From FEN-1191 sp036490715 (GTDB taxonomy: Bacteria; Pseudomonadota; Gammaproteobacteria; Steroidobacterales; Steroidobacteraceae), in NCBI GenBank assembly GCA_036490715.1, contig DASXDL010000010.1, forward strand, positions 1-64,000: a DNA stretch of 64,000 nt, in the 5' to 3' direction. The stretch's first letter is position 1; the number at the start of each line of letters is the position of its first letter. The notes beneath the pieces were generated by a model. That model saw only the letters and a program-made list of their open reading frames with translations. It ran no database searches and was not told where the DNA came from. A program made the position numbers and the translations under genes. Shown piece after piece: positions 23,447 to 31,840 of this stretch.

Positions 23447-25975
23447 ATGGCTGACGTAACCATTGCGCAGTTTGCCGACGTACTGAAGGTGCCGGTGGAC
23501 CGGCTGATCGCCCAGCTCGATCAGGCCGGCATCGCGGTCTCCAGCCCGGAGGACATGATCAGTGAGGAGGCCAAGCTCGAGCTGCTGACGCATCTGCGCC
23601 GCAGCCACGGTCACGCGGCGGAAGGCTCCTCGCCGAGCCGGATCACGCTCAAGCGCAAGACTCAGAGCGAACTGAAGCTCGCCAGCAATCAGGGCCGTGC
23701 CCGCACCGTCAACGTCGAAGTGCGGCGCAAGCGCACTTATATAAAGCGCGACGTGCTCGAGGGTCAGGCGCGCGCCCAGCAGGAACAGCTCGATGCGCAG
23801 CGACGTGAGGCCGAGGAGGCGCAGCGGGCGCTGAGCGAGAAGGCCGAGGCCGAGCGGCGCGAGCGCGAGCGGCTCGAGGCCGAAAACCGCCGCCGGGTCG
23901 AGGAGGAGCAGGTTAAGAAACGCGCGCTCGATGAGGCGCGCCGTGTCGCCGAGCAGCGCTCGGCCGAAGAAGCCGAGCGCGAGCGAGCGCGGCGCCCGGC
24001 CGAGCCAGGGCGTGAAGCCCATCCGCCGGCGCATCCGCATTCGCCGGCCGCGCGTGAGGAGCCGGACGACAAACAGCGCACCCGCTACGGCCGCGAAGAG
24101 CTGCATATCGCCGGCGATGTCAGCGCGCGCCACAAGAAGAAGAAGCGCCTGAAGTCGCGTAGCGCCGTGCCGGTCGGGCCGGGCGAGGCCAAGCACGCCT
24201 TCGAGATGCCGACCGCGCCGGTCAAGCGCGAAGTGGCGCTGGGCGAGACCATCACCGTGGCCGAACTGGCCCAGAAGATGGCGGTCAAGGCCACCGAGGT
24301 CATCAAGATCCTGATGAACCTGGGGGTCATGGCCACGATCAATCAGCCGATCGAGCGCGACACCGCAACGATCGTGGTCGAGGAGCTGGGACACACGGCC
24401 AAGTTGGTGCGTGAGAACCAGATCGAGGAAGGCCTGCAGGGCGAAGAGACCGAAGCCGAGCAACTCGAGCTGCGGGCGCCGGTAGTGACCGTGATGGGTC
24501 ACGTCGATCACGGCAAGACCTCATTGCTCGACTTCATGCGGCGTACCAAGGTGGCGGCTGGCGAGGCCGGTGGCATCACCCAGCACATCGGCGCCTATCA
24601 CGTCGAGACACCGCGCGGTTCGATCACTTTCCTGGATACGCCGGGCCACGCGGCCTTTACCGCGATGCGCGCGCGCGGCGCCAAGGCCACCGACGTGGTG
24701 GTGCTGGTGGTCGCGGCCGACGATGGCGTGATGCCGCAGACCATCGAGGCGATCCAGCATGCCAAGGCCGCCGGCGTGCCGATCGTGGTCGCGGTCAACA
24801 AGATCGACAAGCCGGATGCCGATCCGGAGCGCGTGCGCACCGAACTGTCCAAGCAAGAGGTGATTGCGGAGGAGTGGGGTGGCCAAAACATGTTCCGCAA
24901 CGTTTCGGCGCGCACCGGCGACGGTATCGATCAGCTGCTCGAGGCGATCCTGCTGCAGGCCGAGGTGCTCGAGCTCAAGGCGCCGCGCACCGGGCCGGCC
25001 GCCGGCGTGGTGATCGAATCGAGCATGGAGAAGGGCCGCGGGGCGGTTGTAACCGTGCTGGTCAAGCGCGGCACGCTCAAGGCCGGCGACGCGGTTCTGG
25101 CCGGCAGCGAGTTCGGCCGGGTGCGGGCGATGTTCGACGAGGCCGGACAGGCAATCAGCGAAGCCCCGCCCTCCACCCCGGTGGTGGTGCTGGGACTGTC
25201 GGGTGCGCCCAATGCCGGCGATGAACTGCTGGTGGTCGAAAGTGAGCGCAAGGCGCGCGAAGTGGCGCTGTATCGGCAGGGCAAGTTTCGCGACGTCAAG
25301 CTGGCGCGCGCGGCCACCCGCGCCGAGGACGTGTTCTCGACCATGGGTGAGGCCAAGGCCGGCATCATTCCGGTGCTGATCAAGACCGACGTGCAGGGCA
25401 GCGCCGAGGCGCTGCGCGATGCGCTGATCAAGCTGTCCACCGATGAGGTGCAGGTGCGCGTGATCGCCAGCGGCGTCGGTGGCATCACCGCCTCTGACAT
25501 CCAGCTGGCAGCAGCGTCCAAGGCATTCGTCATCGGCTTCAACGTGCGCGCCGACTCGGCTGCGCGCGACACGATGAAGGAGACCGGCGTCGAGGTTCGC
25601 TACTACAGCATCATTTACGAAGCCATCGACGACGTGAAGCAGAAGATGAGTGGTCTGCTGGCGCCGGAGATCAAGGAGCAGATCGTCGGCATCGCGCAGG
25701 TACGCGAGGTGTTCCGCTCCAGCAAGTTTGGCGTGGTCGCCGGATGCCTGGTGACCGAAGGCGCCGTGCGTCGCAATAACCCGATTCGGGTGCTGCGCGA
25801 CAACGTGGTGATCTTTGAGGGCGCACTCGAGTCGCTGCGGCGCTTCAAGGACGACGTCAACGAGGTGCGCGCCGGTACCGAGTGTGGCATCGGTGTGCGC
25901 AACTACCAGGACGTGCGTGTCAACGATCAGATCGAGTGTTACTCGCGCGTCGAGGTGTCGCGCACGATCCAGTGA
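23447..25975 (+). CDS. infB: Translation initiation factor IF-2
   Basis: 842 residues. Delivers initiator tRNA to the ribosome with GTP. Layout: a small N-terminal domain (1-55), a long highly charged Glu/Arg-rich linker (about 105-200), a second IF2-N domain (around 260-320), the G domain with GHVDHGKT at 351-358, DTPGHAAF and NKIDKPDAD, then beta-barrel and fMet-tRNA-binding domains ending with YQDVRVNDQIECY. ATG follows AGGA. Internal starts giving shorter IF2 forms, as in E. coli, are possible but not visible. Confidence 0.98.
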   Translation: MADVTIAQFADVLKVPVDRLIAQLDQAGIAVSSPEDMISEEAKLELLTHLRRSHGHAAEGSSPSRITLKRKTQSELKLASNQGRARTVNVEVRRKRTYIKRDVLEGQARAQQEQLDAQRREAEEAQRALSEKAEAERRERERLEAENRRRVEEEQVKKRALDEARRVAEQRSAEEAERERARRPAEPGREAHPPAHPHSPAAREEPDDKQRTRYGREELHIAGDVSARHKKKKRLKSRSAVPVGPGEAKHAFEMPTAPVKREVALGETITVAELAQKMAVKATEVIKILMNLGVMATINQPIERDTATIVVEELGHTAKLVRENQIEEGLQGEETEAEQLELRAPVVTVMGHVDHGKTSLLDFMRRTKVAAGEAGGITQHIGAYHVETPRGSITFLDTPGHAAFTAMRARGAKATDVVVLVVAADDGVMPQTIEAIQHAKAAGVPIVVAVNKIDKPDADPERVRTELSKQEVIAEEWGGQNMFRNVSARTGDGIDQLLEAILLQAEVLELKAPRTGPAAGVVIESSMEKGRGAVVTVLVKRGTLKAGDAVLAGSEFGRVRAMFDEAGQAISEAPPSTPVVVLGLSGAPNAGDELLVVESERKAREVALYRQGKFRDVKLARAATRAEDVFSTMGEAKAGIIPVLIKTDVQGSAEALRDALIKLSTDEVQVRVIASGVGGITASDIQLAAASKAFVIGFNVRADSAARDTMKETGVEVRYYSIIYEAIDDVKQKMSGLLAPEIKEQIVGIAQVREVFRSSKFGVVAGCLVTEGAVRRNNPIRVLRDNVVIFEGALESLRRFKDDVNEVRAGTECGIGVRNYQDVRVNDQIECYSRVEVSRTIQ

Positions 25976-26352
25976 ACAAGAGCACACCGAGAACCGAGCG
26001 CATCGCCGCGCAGATGCAGCGTGCGCTCGCGGCCCTGCTTCGTCGCGGCGTCAAGGACCCGCGCGTCGGCAACGTCACGGTCACTGCGGTGATTCTGGCC
26101 CCGGACCTGAGCAGCGCGCGTATTCACGTGCTGCCATTCGCGGGCGCGCACTCGGGCGAGGAACTGCTCGAGGGCCTGCGCAGCGCCGCAGGCTTTGTGC
26201 GCGGCGAACTGGCGCGCGAACTCAAGCTGCGGCATGCGCCGCGGTTGGAATTCCAGCTCGATACCGCCATTGAGAGTGCCCAGCGGCTGACGCAGCTGAT
26301 CGACGGCGCGCTGCGCTCGGATCGCGCGCGCGGCAGCGGCGAGGACACTTGA
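25972..26352 (+). CDS. rbfA: 30S ribosome-binding factor A
   Basis: 126 residues from GTG 25972, whose GTGA overlaps the infB stop. Cold-shock/30S maturation factor with a KH-like fold: RIAAQMQRALAALLRRGVKDPRV, then VTVTAVILAPDLSSARIHV and the LELRxxPxLxFxxD pattern as LKLRHAPRLEFQLD. The stop overlaps the truB start (TTGA), so infB, rbfA and truB are translationally coupled. Confidence 0.95.
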   Translation: MNKSTPRTERIAAQMQRALAALLRRGVKDPRVGNVTVTAVILAPDLSSARIHVLPFAGAHSGEELLEGLRSAAGFVRGELARELKLRHAPRLEFQLDTAIESAQRLTQLIDGALRSDRARGSGEDT

Positions 26353-27245
26353 GCGCGGCGCCGGCCGGCGTGCTGCTGCTCGACAAGCCCCTCGGACTAT
26401 CCTCGAACGCGGCCCTGCAGCGCGTACGAGCGCTCGCCGGAGGACTCAAGGCCGGCCACACCGGCAGCCTGGACCCGCTGGCCACCGGCATGCTGCCGAT
26501 TTGCCTGGGTGAGGCCACCAAGCTAGCCGGCGAGATGCTCTCGCAGCGCAAGTGCTACCGCTTCGGCGTGCAGCTGGGGGAGCGCACCGACACCGGCGAT
26601 GCCGAAGGCAGCGTGGTCGAGCGCGCGCCGGTGCCGCCCTTGGGGCGCGCATCCGTTGAAGCCCAGCTGCAGAAGTTCTGCGGCCAGCAGCAGCAGGTTC
26701 CGCCGATGTATTCGGCGCTCAAGCGCGACGGCGAGCCGCTGTACCGGCTGGCACGCCGCGGTGAGAGTGTCGAGCGCGCGGCGCGCGCGATCACCATCGA
26801 GCGGTTCGAGCTGCTGCAGCTGCAGGCCGATCGGCTGGAGCTACGGGTGCTATGTTCCAAGGGCACTTACGTGCGTGTGCTGGCCGAGGATCTGGCCCGC
26901 GCGCTGGGCAGCTGCGGCCGGCTCTACAGCCTGCGGCGCGACTATGTCGAGCCATTCGCCGAGGAGGCGATGCATACGCTGGAGCAATTGCAGGCGGCTG
27001 GCGAGCTGCGCCACTGGCCGCTGCTGAGCGCCGACCGGGCGCTGTCGCATTTGCCGGCGCTGCAGCTCACAACCACGGCGCTCGCGGCGCTGGTACACGG
27101 ACAGCCGGTGCAGGGAGTCACCACGCGCGCGGCACTGTGGCGGCTATACGACGCCGGCGAGCGCTTTGTCGGTCTGGGGCAAAGCGACAGTGGAGCGACG
27201 CTGCGGGTGCAACGCCTTTTCAGCACCGCGCTTGCGCCGCGCTAA
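26349..27245 (+). CDS. truB: tRNA pseudouridine-55 synthase
   Basis: 298 residues; makes pseudouridine 55 in the T-loop of tRNAs. Catalytic Asp in GHTGSLDPLATGMLP; N-terminal GVLLLDKPLGLSSN; central PPMYSALKRDGEPLYRLARRGE; PUA-like C-terminus. TTG start overlapping the rbfA stop. Last gene before the independent rpsO promoter. Confidence 0.96.
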   Translation: MSAAPAGVLLLDKPLGLSSNAALQRVRALAGGLKAGHTGSLDPLATGMLPICLGEATKLAGEMLSQRKCYRFGVQLGERTDTGDAEGSVVERAPVPPLGRASVEAQLQKFCGQQQQVPPMYSALKRDGEPLYRLARRGESVERAARAITIERFELLQLQADRLELRVLCSKGTYVRVLAEDLARALGSCGRLYSLRRDYVEPFAEEAMHTLEQLQAAGELRHWPLLSADRALSHLPALQLTTTALAALVHGQPVQGVTTRAALWRLYDAGERFVGLGQSDSGATLRVQRLFSTALAPR

Positions 27246-27280
27246 GTGCCTGCGCAGCAGAGGTAACTCCCTGTTTCAGC

Positions 27281-27309
27281 TTGAGACGTGCAGGGTCTGC
27301 GGTTAGAAT
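27281..27309 (+). promoter_or_regulatory. rpsO promoter
   Basis: TTGAGA (27281-27286), 17-base spacer, TAGAAT (27304-27309); a near-consensus sigma-70 promoter 55 bases before the rpsO ATG. Confidence 0.75.
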
Positions 27310-27364
27310 GCGCGGCCTTCAAAATAGTAGCATTGCGTAAGTTCGTACCGAGGTTTCGTATTCC

Positions 27365-27634
27365 ATGACTTTGTCCAGTGAGCAAAAGAGCGGGGTCGTG
27401 GCGCAGTATCGCCGCGGACCCAACGACACCGGTTCCCCCGAAGTCCAGATCGCGCTGCTGTCCGAGCGCATCAACGGGCTGGGCGGGCACTTCAGCACCC
27501 ACAAGCGCGACCACTCTTCGCGTCGCGGCCTGGTCAAGCTGGTGAATCAACGGCGCAAGCTGCTGGACTATCTCAAATCGACCGATCAGGCCAAGTACCA
27601 GGAAGTCGTCGAACGCCTGGGCCTTCGCCGCTGA
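27365..27634 (+). CDS. rpsO: 30S ribosomal protein S15
   Basis: 89 residues, normal length. Binds 16S rRNA helix 22 early in 30S assembly. Characteristic segments: GSPEVQIALLSERINGLGGHF, HKRDHSSRRGLVKLVNQRRKLLDYL. It has its own promoter and is followed by an intrinsic terminator before pnp, so pnp is likely expressed by read-through. Confidence 0.98.
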   Translation: MTLSSEQKSGVVAQYRRGPNDTGSPEVQIALLSERINGLGGHFSTHKRDHSSRRGLVKLVNQRRKLLDYLKSTDQAKYQEVVERLGLRR

Positions 27635-27642
27635 ACACCCTT

Positions 27643-27677
27643 AAGGCCGCGCCATGCTCAAGCAGCGCGGCCTTTTT
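27643..27677 (+). terminator. Intrinsic terminator between rpsO and pnp
   Basis: Stem GGCCGCGC / GCGCGGCC (extended by AA/TT), 12-base loop, then TTTTT. Typical rpsO-pnp arrangement. Confidence 0.85.
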
Positions 27678-27721
27678 CATTCATAATGACCCGCAAAACC
27701 TAAGTTCCCGAGGATAGACGC

Positions 27722-29809
27722 GTGACTGTCTTTAAGAAGACTTTTGCTTACGGCCCGCATTCGGTCACTCTGGAGACCGGCGAGTTCGCCCGTCAGGCCG
27801 ATGGCGCCGTGCTGGCGACCATGGGCGAGACCGTGGTGCTGGTGACCGCCTGCGCCCGCAGGAGTGTGGTGCCGGGGCGTGATTTCTTTCCGCTCACGGT
27901 CAACTACGTGGAGAAGACCTACGCTGCGGGCCGCATCCCCGGTGGCTTCTTCAAACGCGAAGGTAGGCCGAGCGAGCGCGAGACGCTGACCTCGCGCCTG
28001 ATCGATCGGCCGATCCGCCCGCTGTTCCCGGACGGCTTCGCCAACGAGGTGCAGGTCGTCGCCACCGTGATCTCGCTCAATCCTGACGTCGACGCCGACA
28101 TTCCGGCGCTGCTCGGCGCCTCGGCGGCACTGATGATCGCCGGCGTACCGTTCAACGGTCCGATTGGCGCGGCGCGCGTGGGCTATCGCGACGGCAAGTA
28201 TCTGCTCAATCCAACTCGCACCGACCAGGCCGGCTCGCAGCTCGAGCTGGTGGTCGCAGGCACCGCGCCGGCGGTGCTGATGGTCGAGTCCGAGGCGGCA
28301 GTCCTGAGCGAGGACGTGATGCTCGGCGCCGTGGTGTTCGGCCACGAGCAGATGCAGGTCGCGATCAAGGCGATCCGCGAGCTGGCGGCCGAGGCCGGCA
28401 AGCCGCGCTGGGACTGGAAGCCGCCGGTGGGCGAGGGCGCGCTGACGCAGGCCGTGGCTGCGCGCGCCAAGAGTGCGTTGTCGGATGCCTATCGCATCAC
28501 CGAGAAGCAGCAGCGCACGGTACGGCTAGCCGAGATCAAGAAGGATGTGCTCGAGAGCCTGAGCGCAGACCCGGTCGCGAAGTGGAGCACGGAAGCGCTC
28601 AGTAACGAAGTATTCAAGCTCGAGAGCAACATCGTGCGCGAGCGCATCCTCGCTGGCGAGCCGCGCATCGACGGCCGCGACACGCAGACCGTGCGGCCAA
28701 TCAGCGTCAAGGTCGGCTTGCTGGCGCGCACCCATGGCTCGGCCCTGTTCACGCGCGGCGAGACTCAGGCGCTGGTCACCACCACGCTCGGCACCACCCG
28801 CGATGCGCAGATCATCGATGCGCTCGAGGGCGAGCGGCGCGAGCCGTTCATGCTGCATTACAATTTCCCGCCGTTCTCGGTGGGCGAGACCGGCATGATG
28901 GGTTCGCCGAAACGGCGCGAGATCGGCCACGGTAATCTGGCGCGCCGCGGCGTCCGCGCCATGATGCCCGACATGGGTACGTTCCCGTACGTCATTCGCG
29001 TGGTATCCGAGATCCTCGAGTCCAACGGTTCGAGCTCGATGGCCAGCGTGTGCGGTACCAGCCTGTCGCTGATGGACGCCGGCGTGCCGATCAAGGCGCC
29101 GGTTGCCGGTGTCGCGATGGGCCTGGTACTGGAAGGCCAGCGCTTCCAGGTGCTGACCGACATCCTCGGCGATGAGGATCACCTCGGCGACATGGATTTC
29201 AAGGTGGCCGGCACGCGCGATGGCGTGACCGCGCTGCAGATGGACATCAAGGTCGAGGGCATCACCGCCGAGATCATGCGCGTGGCGCTGGCGCAGGCGC
29301 GCACCGGCCGCCTGCATATCCTCGATGAGATGAACAAGGTGATCCGCGAGCCGCGCGCCAAGATGTCCGAGTGGGCGCCCTCGATCATCACGTTGAAGAT
29401 CGATCCGGAGAAGATCCGCGACGTCATCGGCAAGGGCGGCGCGGTGATCCGCCAGATCACCGAAGAGACCGGCACAACCATCGACATCGAGAACGACGGC
29501 ACGGTCAAGATCGCCTCGGTGCATGCCGCCGCCGGCCGCGAGGCCCAACGGCGCATCGAACTGATCACCGCCGACGTCGAAGTCGGCCGTATCTACGAGG
29601 GCAAGGTGGTCAAGCTGATGGACTTCGGCGCCTTCGTCACCATTCTGCCGGGCCGCGACGGCCTGGTGCACATCTCGCAGATATCTGACGAGCGCGTCGA
29701 GCGGGTGTCAGACAAGCTCAAGGAAGGCGATCAGATCCGCGTCAAGGTGCTGGAAGTGGACCGCCAGGGGCGCGTCCGACTATCGATGCGCAACGTCGAC
29801 GCCGCCTAA
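27722..29809 (+). CDS. pnp: Polyribonucleotide nucleotidyltransferase (PNPase)
   Basis: 695 residues; phosphorolytic 3'-5' exoribonuclease and degradosome component. Two RNase PH domains (1-215 and about 305-535) flank a helical domain; then a KH domain with IRDVIGKGGAVIRQITEETG and an S1 domain with GRIYEGKVVKLMDFGAFVTI. The active-site region includes GDEDHLGDMDFKVAG. GTG start with GAGG upstream. It ends 17 bases from the convergent phaR gene. Confidence 0.97.
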   Translation: MTVFKKTFAYGPHSVTLETGEFARQADGAVLATMGETVVLVTACARRSVVPGRDFFPLTVNYVEKTYAAGRIPGGFFKREGRPSERETLTSRLIDRPIRPLFPDGFANEVQVVATVISLNPDVDADIPALLGASAALMIAGVPFNGPIGAARVGYRDGKYLLNPTRTDQAGSQLELVVAGTAPAVLMVESEAAVLSEDVMLGAVVFGHEQMQVAIKAIRELAAEAGKPRWDWKPPVGEGALTQAVAARAKSALSDAYRITEKQQRTVRLAEIKKDVLESLSADPVAKWSTEALSNEVFKLESNIVRERILAGEPRIDGRDTQTVRPISVKVGLLARTHGSALFTRGETQALVTTTLGTTRDAQIIDALEGERREPFMLHYNFPPFSVGETGMMGSPKRREIGHGNLARRGVRAMMPDMGTFPYVIRVVSEILESNGSSSMASVCGTSLSLMDAGVPIKAPVAGVAMGLVLEGQRFQVLTDILGDEDHLGDMDFKVAGTRDGVTALQMDIKVEGITAEIMRVALAQARTGRLHILDEMNKVIREPRAKMSEWAPSIITLKIDPEKIRDVIGKGGAVIRQITEETGTTIDIENDGTVKIASVHAAAGREAQRRIELITADVEVGRIYEGKVVKLMDFGAFVTILPGRDGLVHISQISDERVERVSDKLKEGDQIRVKVLEVDRQGRVRLSMRNVDAA

Positions 29810-29826
29810 CGGGCGGCGGCTCGACT

Positions 29827-30261
29827 TCAGGCGGCGCTGGCCGCTTTCATCAGTGTGCGGAAGATCTCTTCCTGGGCGCTGTGCCAGCGCTGGTAATTCT
29901 GGTGCGCGAGCTGGCTGGCGGCCGCCGCCGAATCGCCACTGGGCGGGGTCTGGCTGAGGAACAGCCGCAGCGATTGCTCCAGATAACTCGATAGCACACC
30001 CTCCAGTCCGGCGTCGTGACTGCGCACCAGCTCGGCCAGAAAATCCTGGCTCAGAATGGTGCCGTTACGCTGCTCCTGGTCGGAGATCACCTGCAGCAGC
30101 ACTGGGCGGGTGATGTCCTGCTGGCTGCGCTTGTCGACCACGCAAAATTCAACCCGGTTCAGCACCAGCTTGCGTACGTCATCCAGGGTGATGTAGCGAC
30201 TCTCGACCGTGTCGTAGAGTCGGCGGTTCGGATATTTCTTGATGACGCGCAATTCGCTCAT
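29827..30261 (-). CDS. phaR: PhaR-type polyhydroxyalkanoate synthesis repressor
   Basis: 144 residues. The hallmark N-terminal DNA-binding motif VIKKYPNRRLYDTVESRYI is intact, followed by the PHB-accumulation-regulator domain (DITRPVLLQVISDQEQ). Such proteins bind DNA and polyester granules and repress phasin and their own genes. Suggests polyhydroxyalkanoate storage, although no phaC or phasin gene is in the window. The 189-base region upstream holds a TGCATGCA palindrome at 30279-30286, a candidate autoregulatory site, next to a GAGG ribosome site. Confidence 0.9.
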   Translation of the reverse strand: MSELRVIKKYPNRRLYDTVESRYITLDDVRKLVLNRVEFCVVDKRSQQDITRPVLLQVISDQEQRNGTILSQDFLAELVRSHDAGLEGVLSSYLEQSLRLFLSQTPPSGDSAAAASQLAHQNYQRWHSAQEEIFRTLMKAASAA

Positions 30262-30450
30262 AAGGTGACCCTCGTGTTTGCATGCACCGAGACCCTTACA
30301 GCCATCCAGTTAACTCATACCATAGTACGAACCATGGTGATACCCCAATCGACTGACTGTCGCGTCAGAATTAAGTGAAAATCGTGCAGCTGCGGACGCG
30401 GCGCGTGGCCGCTGCAGTGCTGGCGCGCTGGTTTTAGCGCGCTTTTGAGC

Positions 30451-31266
30451 TCAGCGGTAGCGGTCGTCGCGATCGCCGTACTGGCGCTCGCGCCGCTCGC
30501 GGCGCTCCTGCGCCTCGATCGACAGCGTCGCTACCGGCCGTGCCTCCAGCCGCTTGATGCCGATCTCCTCGCCGGTCTCGAGGCAGTAGCCGTAGGTGCC
30601 GTCTTCGATGCGCTTGAGCGCCTCATCGATCTTGCGGATCAGCTTGCGTTCGCGATCACGGGTGCGAAGCTCCAAGCTGAATTCCTCTTCCTGCGTGGCG
30701 CGATCGTTGGGGTCGGGGAAGTTCGCCGCCTCATCCTTCATGTGCGAGACGGTGCGATCGACCTCTTCCATCAGGTCGCGCTTCCAGCTCAGCAGAATCA
30801 GCTGGAAGTGCGCCAGCTGCTGCTTGCTCATGTACTGCTCGCCGCGTTTGGCGACGTACGGCTTGACGTTGCGCGGCCCGGCCAGAAGACTGCTGGCGTC
30901 GCCGGCATCGCTCTCGGTATCGGGCTCCTCGGCGTCGCGCAGCAGGCGCGTGCGCGCGGTGGCTGAACCAGTCAGCGTGCTGCGCTCGTTGCTGGGCGCA
31001 GCGGGGATCGGGCTCGGGCGCGGGACCGGCGGGCGCACGATCTCGCCGTCGGATTTCTTGGCCGGCTTGCTCTCGGCCTTGACCGCTGCGGCGGCGGGCG
31101 GCGCGCTGCGGCGCGCGCTCAGCGCGCTCTTGCGCGGATCGGGGCGCGGCCCGGCGCTGCGGCTCGCGGCAGCGGCACGAGCGGGCGATGCACGACGCGG
31201 TGCGGGCTTCGCACTCGTGGCCTTTTTCACTTTGCTGCTACGGGATCCGGACTTCTTGCCGGCCAT
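30451..31266 (-). CDS. dksA: RNA polymerase-binding factor DksA, extended and nearly zinc-cysteine-free
   Basis: 271 residues, against about 150 in E. coli. Residues 1-135 are a low-complexity Lys/Arg/Ala/Pro tail; residues 146-260 are the DksA body. The coiled-coil tip DPNDRA (Asp185, Asp188, Ala190) keeps the DxxDxA motif that enters the polymerase secondary channel. The zinc site has only one of four cysteines (GYCLETGEEIG and ATLSIEAQ), yet GIKRLEARP is conserved. Basic extensions and Cys-poor versions are known in Xanthomonas-like and alphaproteobacterial DksA. Role: ppGpp-dependent control of rRNA and amino acid promoters. It has a strong own promoter. Confidence 0.94.
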   Translation of the reverse strand: MAGKKSGSRSSKVKKATSAKPAPRRASPARAAAASRSAGPRPDPRKSALSARRSAPPAAAAVKAESKPAKKSDGEIVRPPVPRPSPIPAAPSNERSTLTGSATARTRLLRDAEEPDTESDAGDASSLLAGPRNVKPYVAKRGEQYMSKQQLAHFQLILLSWKRDLMEEVDRTVSHMKDEAANFPDPNDRATQEEEFSLELRTRDRERKLIRKIDEALKRIEDGTYGYCLETGEEIGIKRLEARPVATLSIEAQERRERRERQYGDRDDRYR

Positions 31267-31304
31267 CGCCTCGCTCCTGACATGGGGTCCCCAAAGGACG
31301 CGGG

Positions 31305-31332
31305 ATTATACCGACGCGTAGCGGGCTGTACA
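31305..31332 (-). promoter_or_regulatory. dksA promoter overlapped by a perfect palindrome
   Basis: Minus strand TGTACA (31332-31327), 16-base spacer, perfect TATAAT (31310-31305), 39 bases before the dksA ATG. The -35 box lies in the middle of the perfect 16-bp inverted repeat CGGGCTGT/ACAGCCCG (31322-31337), a candidate operator; the flanking T-run is on the wrong side for a queF terminator. Confidence 0.6.
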
Positions 31333-31362
31333 GCCCGGAAAAACCGTAGCGGAGCCAGCCCC

Positions 31363-31779
31363 TTAGGCCGATCCGGGCAGCTTGACCGGCTCGCTGGCCT
31401 GCCACTGCTGCGCACGCCGCTCGGCGATCACGCTGGTGTGGATGCCGCCGCGCACATTGAAGCGCGCGGTCAGGCGCATGAACCGCGGTGCGATGCTGTG
31501 CGCCAGGTGGCCGATGATCTCGTTGGTCACCGCCTCGTGAAATGCGCCGCGATCGCGAAACGACCACAGATACAGCTTCAATGCCTTCAGTTCGATGCAT
31601 AGACGGTCGGGAACGTACTCGAGTTCCAGCGTGGCAAAGTCGGGCTGACCTGTCTTCGGACACAGACAGGTGAACTCCGGCACGACCATGCGGATGATGT
31701 AGTCGTGTCCGGGCTCCGGATTGGGGAAGGTATCGATCGCGGTCGCGGGCTGGGTCGGCATCGGGTCAATAATCTGCAT
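31363..31779 (-). CDS. queF: NADPH-dependent 7-cyano-7-deazaguanine reductase, short (YkvM) type
   Basis: 138 residues; reduces preQ0 to preQ1 for queuosine in tRNA. Catalytic Cys in EFTCLCPKTGQPDFA; the ELKALKLYLWSFRDRGAFHE segment carries the family QueF motif with the substrate-binding Glu; the end NVRGGIHTSV is typical. ATG 31779 or ATG 31761. Single-domain form rather than the longer E. coli type. Divergent from smc. Confidence 0.95.
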   Translation of the reverse strand: MQIIDPMPTQPATAIDTFPNPEPGHDYIIRMVVPEFTCLCPKTGQPDFATLELEYVPDRLCIELKALKLYLWSFRDRGAFHEAVTNEIIGHLAHSIAPRFMRLTARFNVRGGIHTSVIAERRAQQWQASEPVKLPGSA

Positions 31780-31840
31780 CGAAAGCGGCGGCCGGATAAT
31801 CTACACTAGCGCCGCGCCAGCTTGTGAGGAACGGTCGGTA

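Noticed and set aside
29801..29817. GCCGCC/GGCGGC hairpin between pnp and phaR
   Set aside because: Short, no T-run on either strand; composition-driven.
30423..30446. GCGCGCT/AGCGCGC hairpin just after dksA as its terminator
   Set aside because: The four T residues follow the hairpin on the plus strand, not on the dksA strand; it would be a terminator only for plus-strand read-through from pnp.
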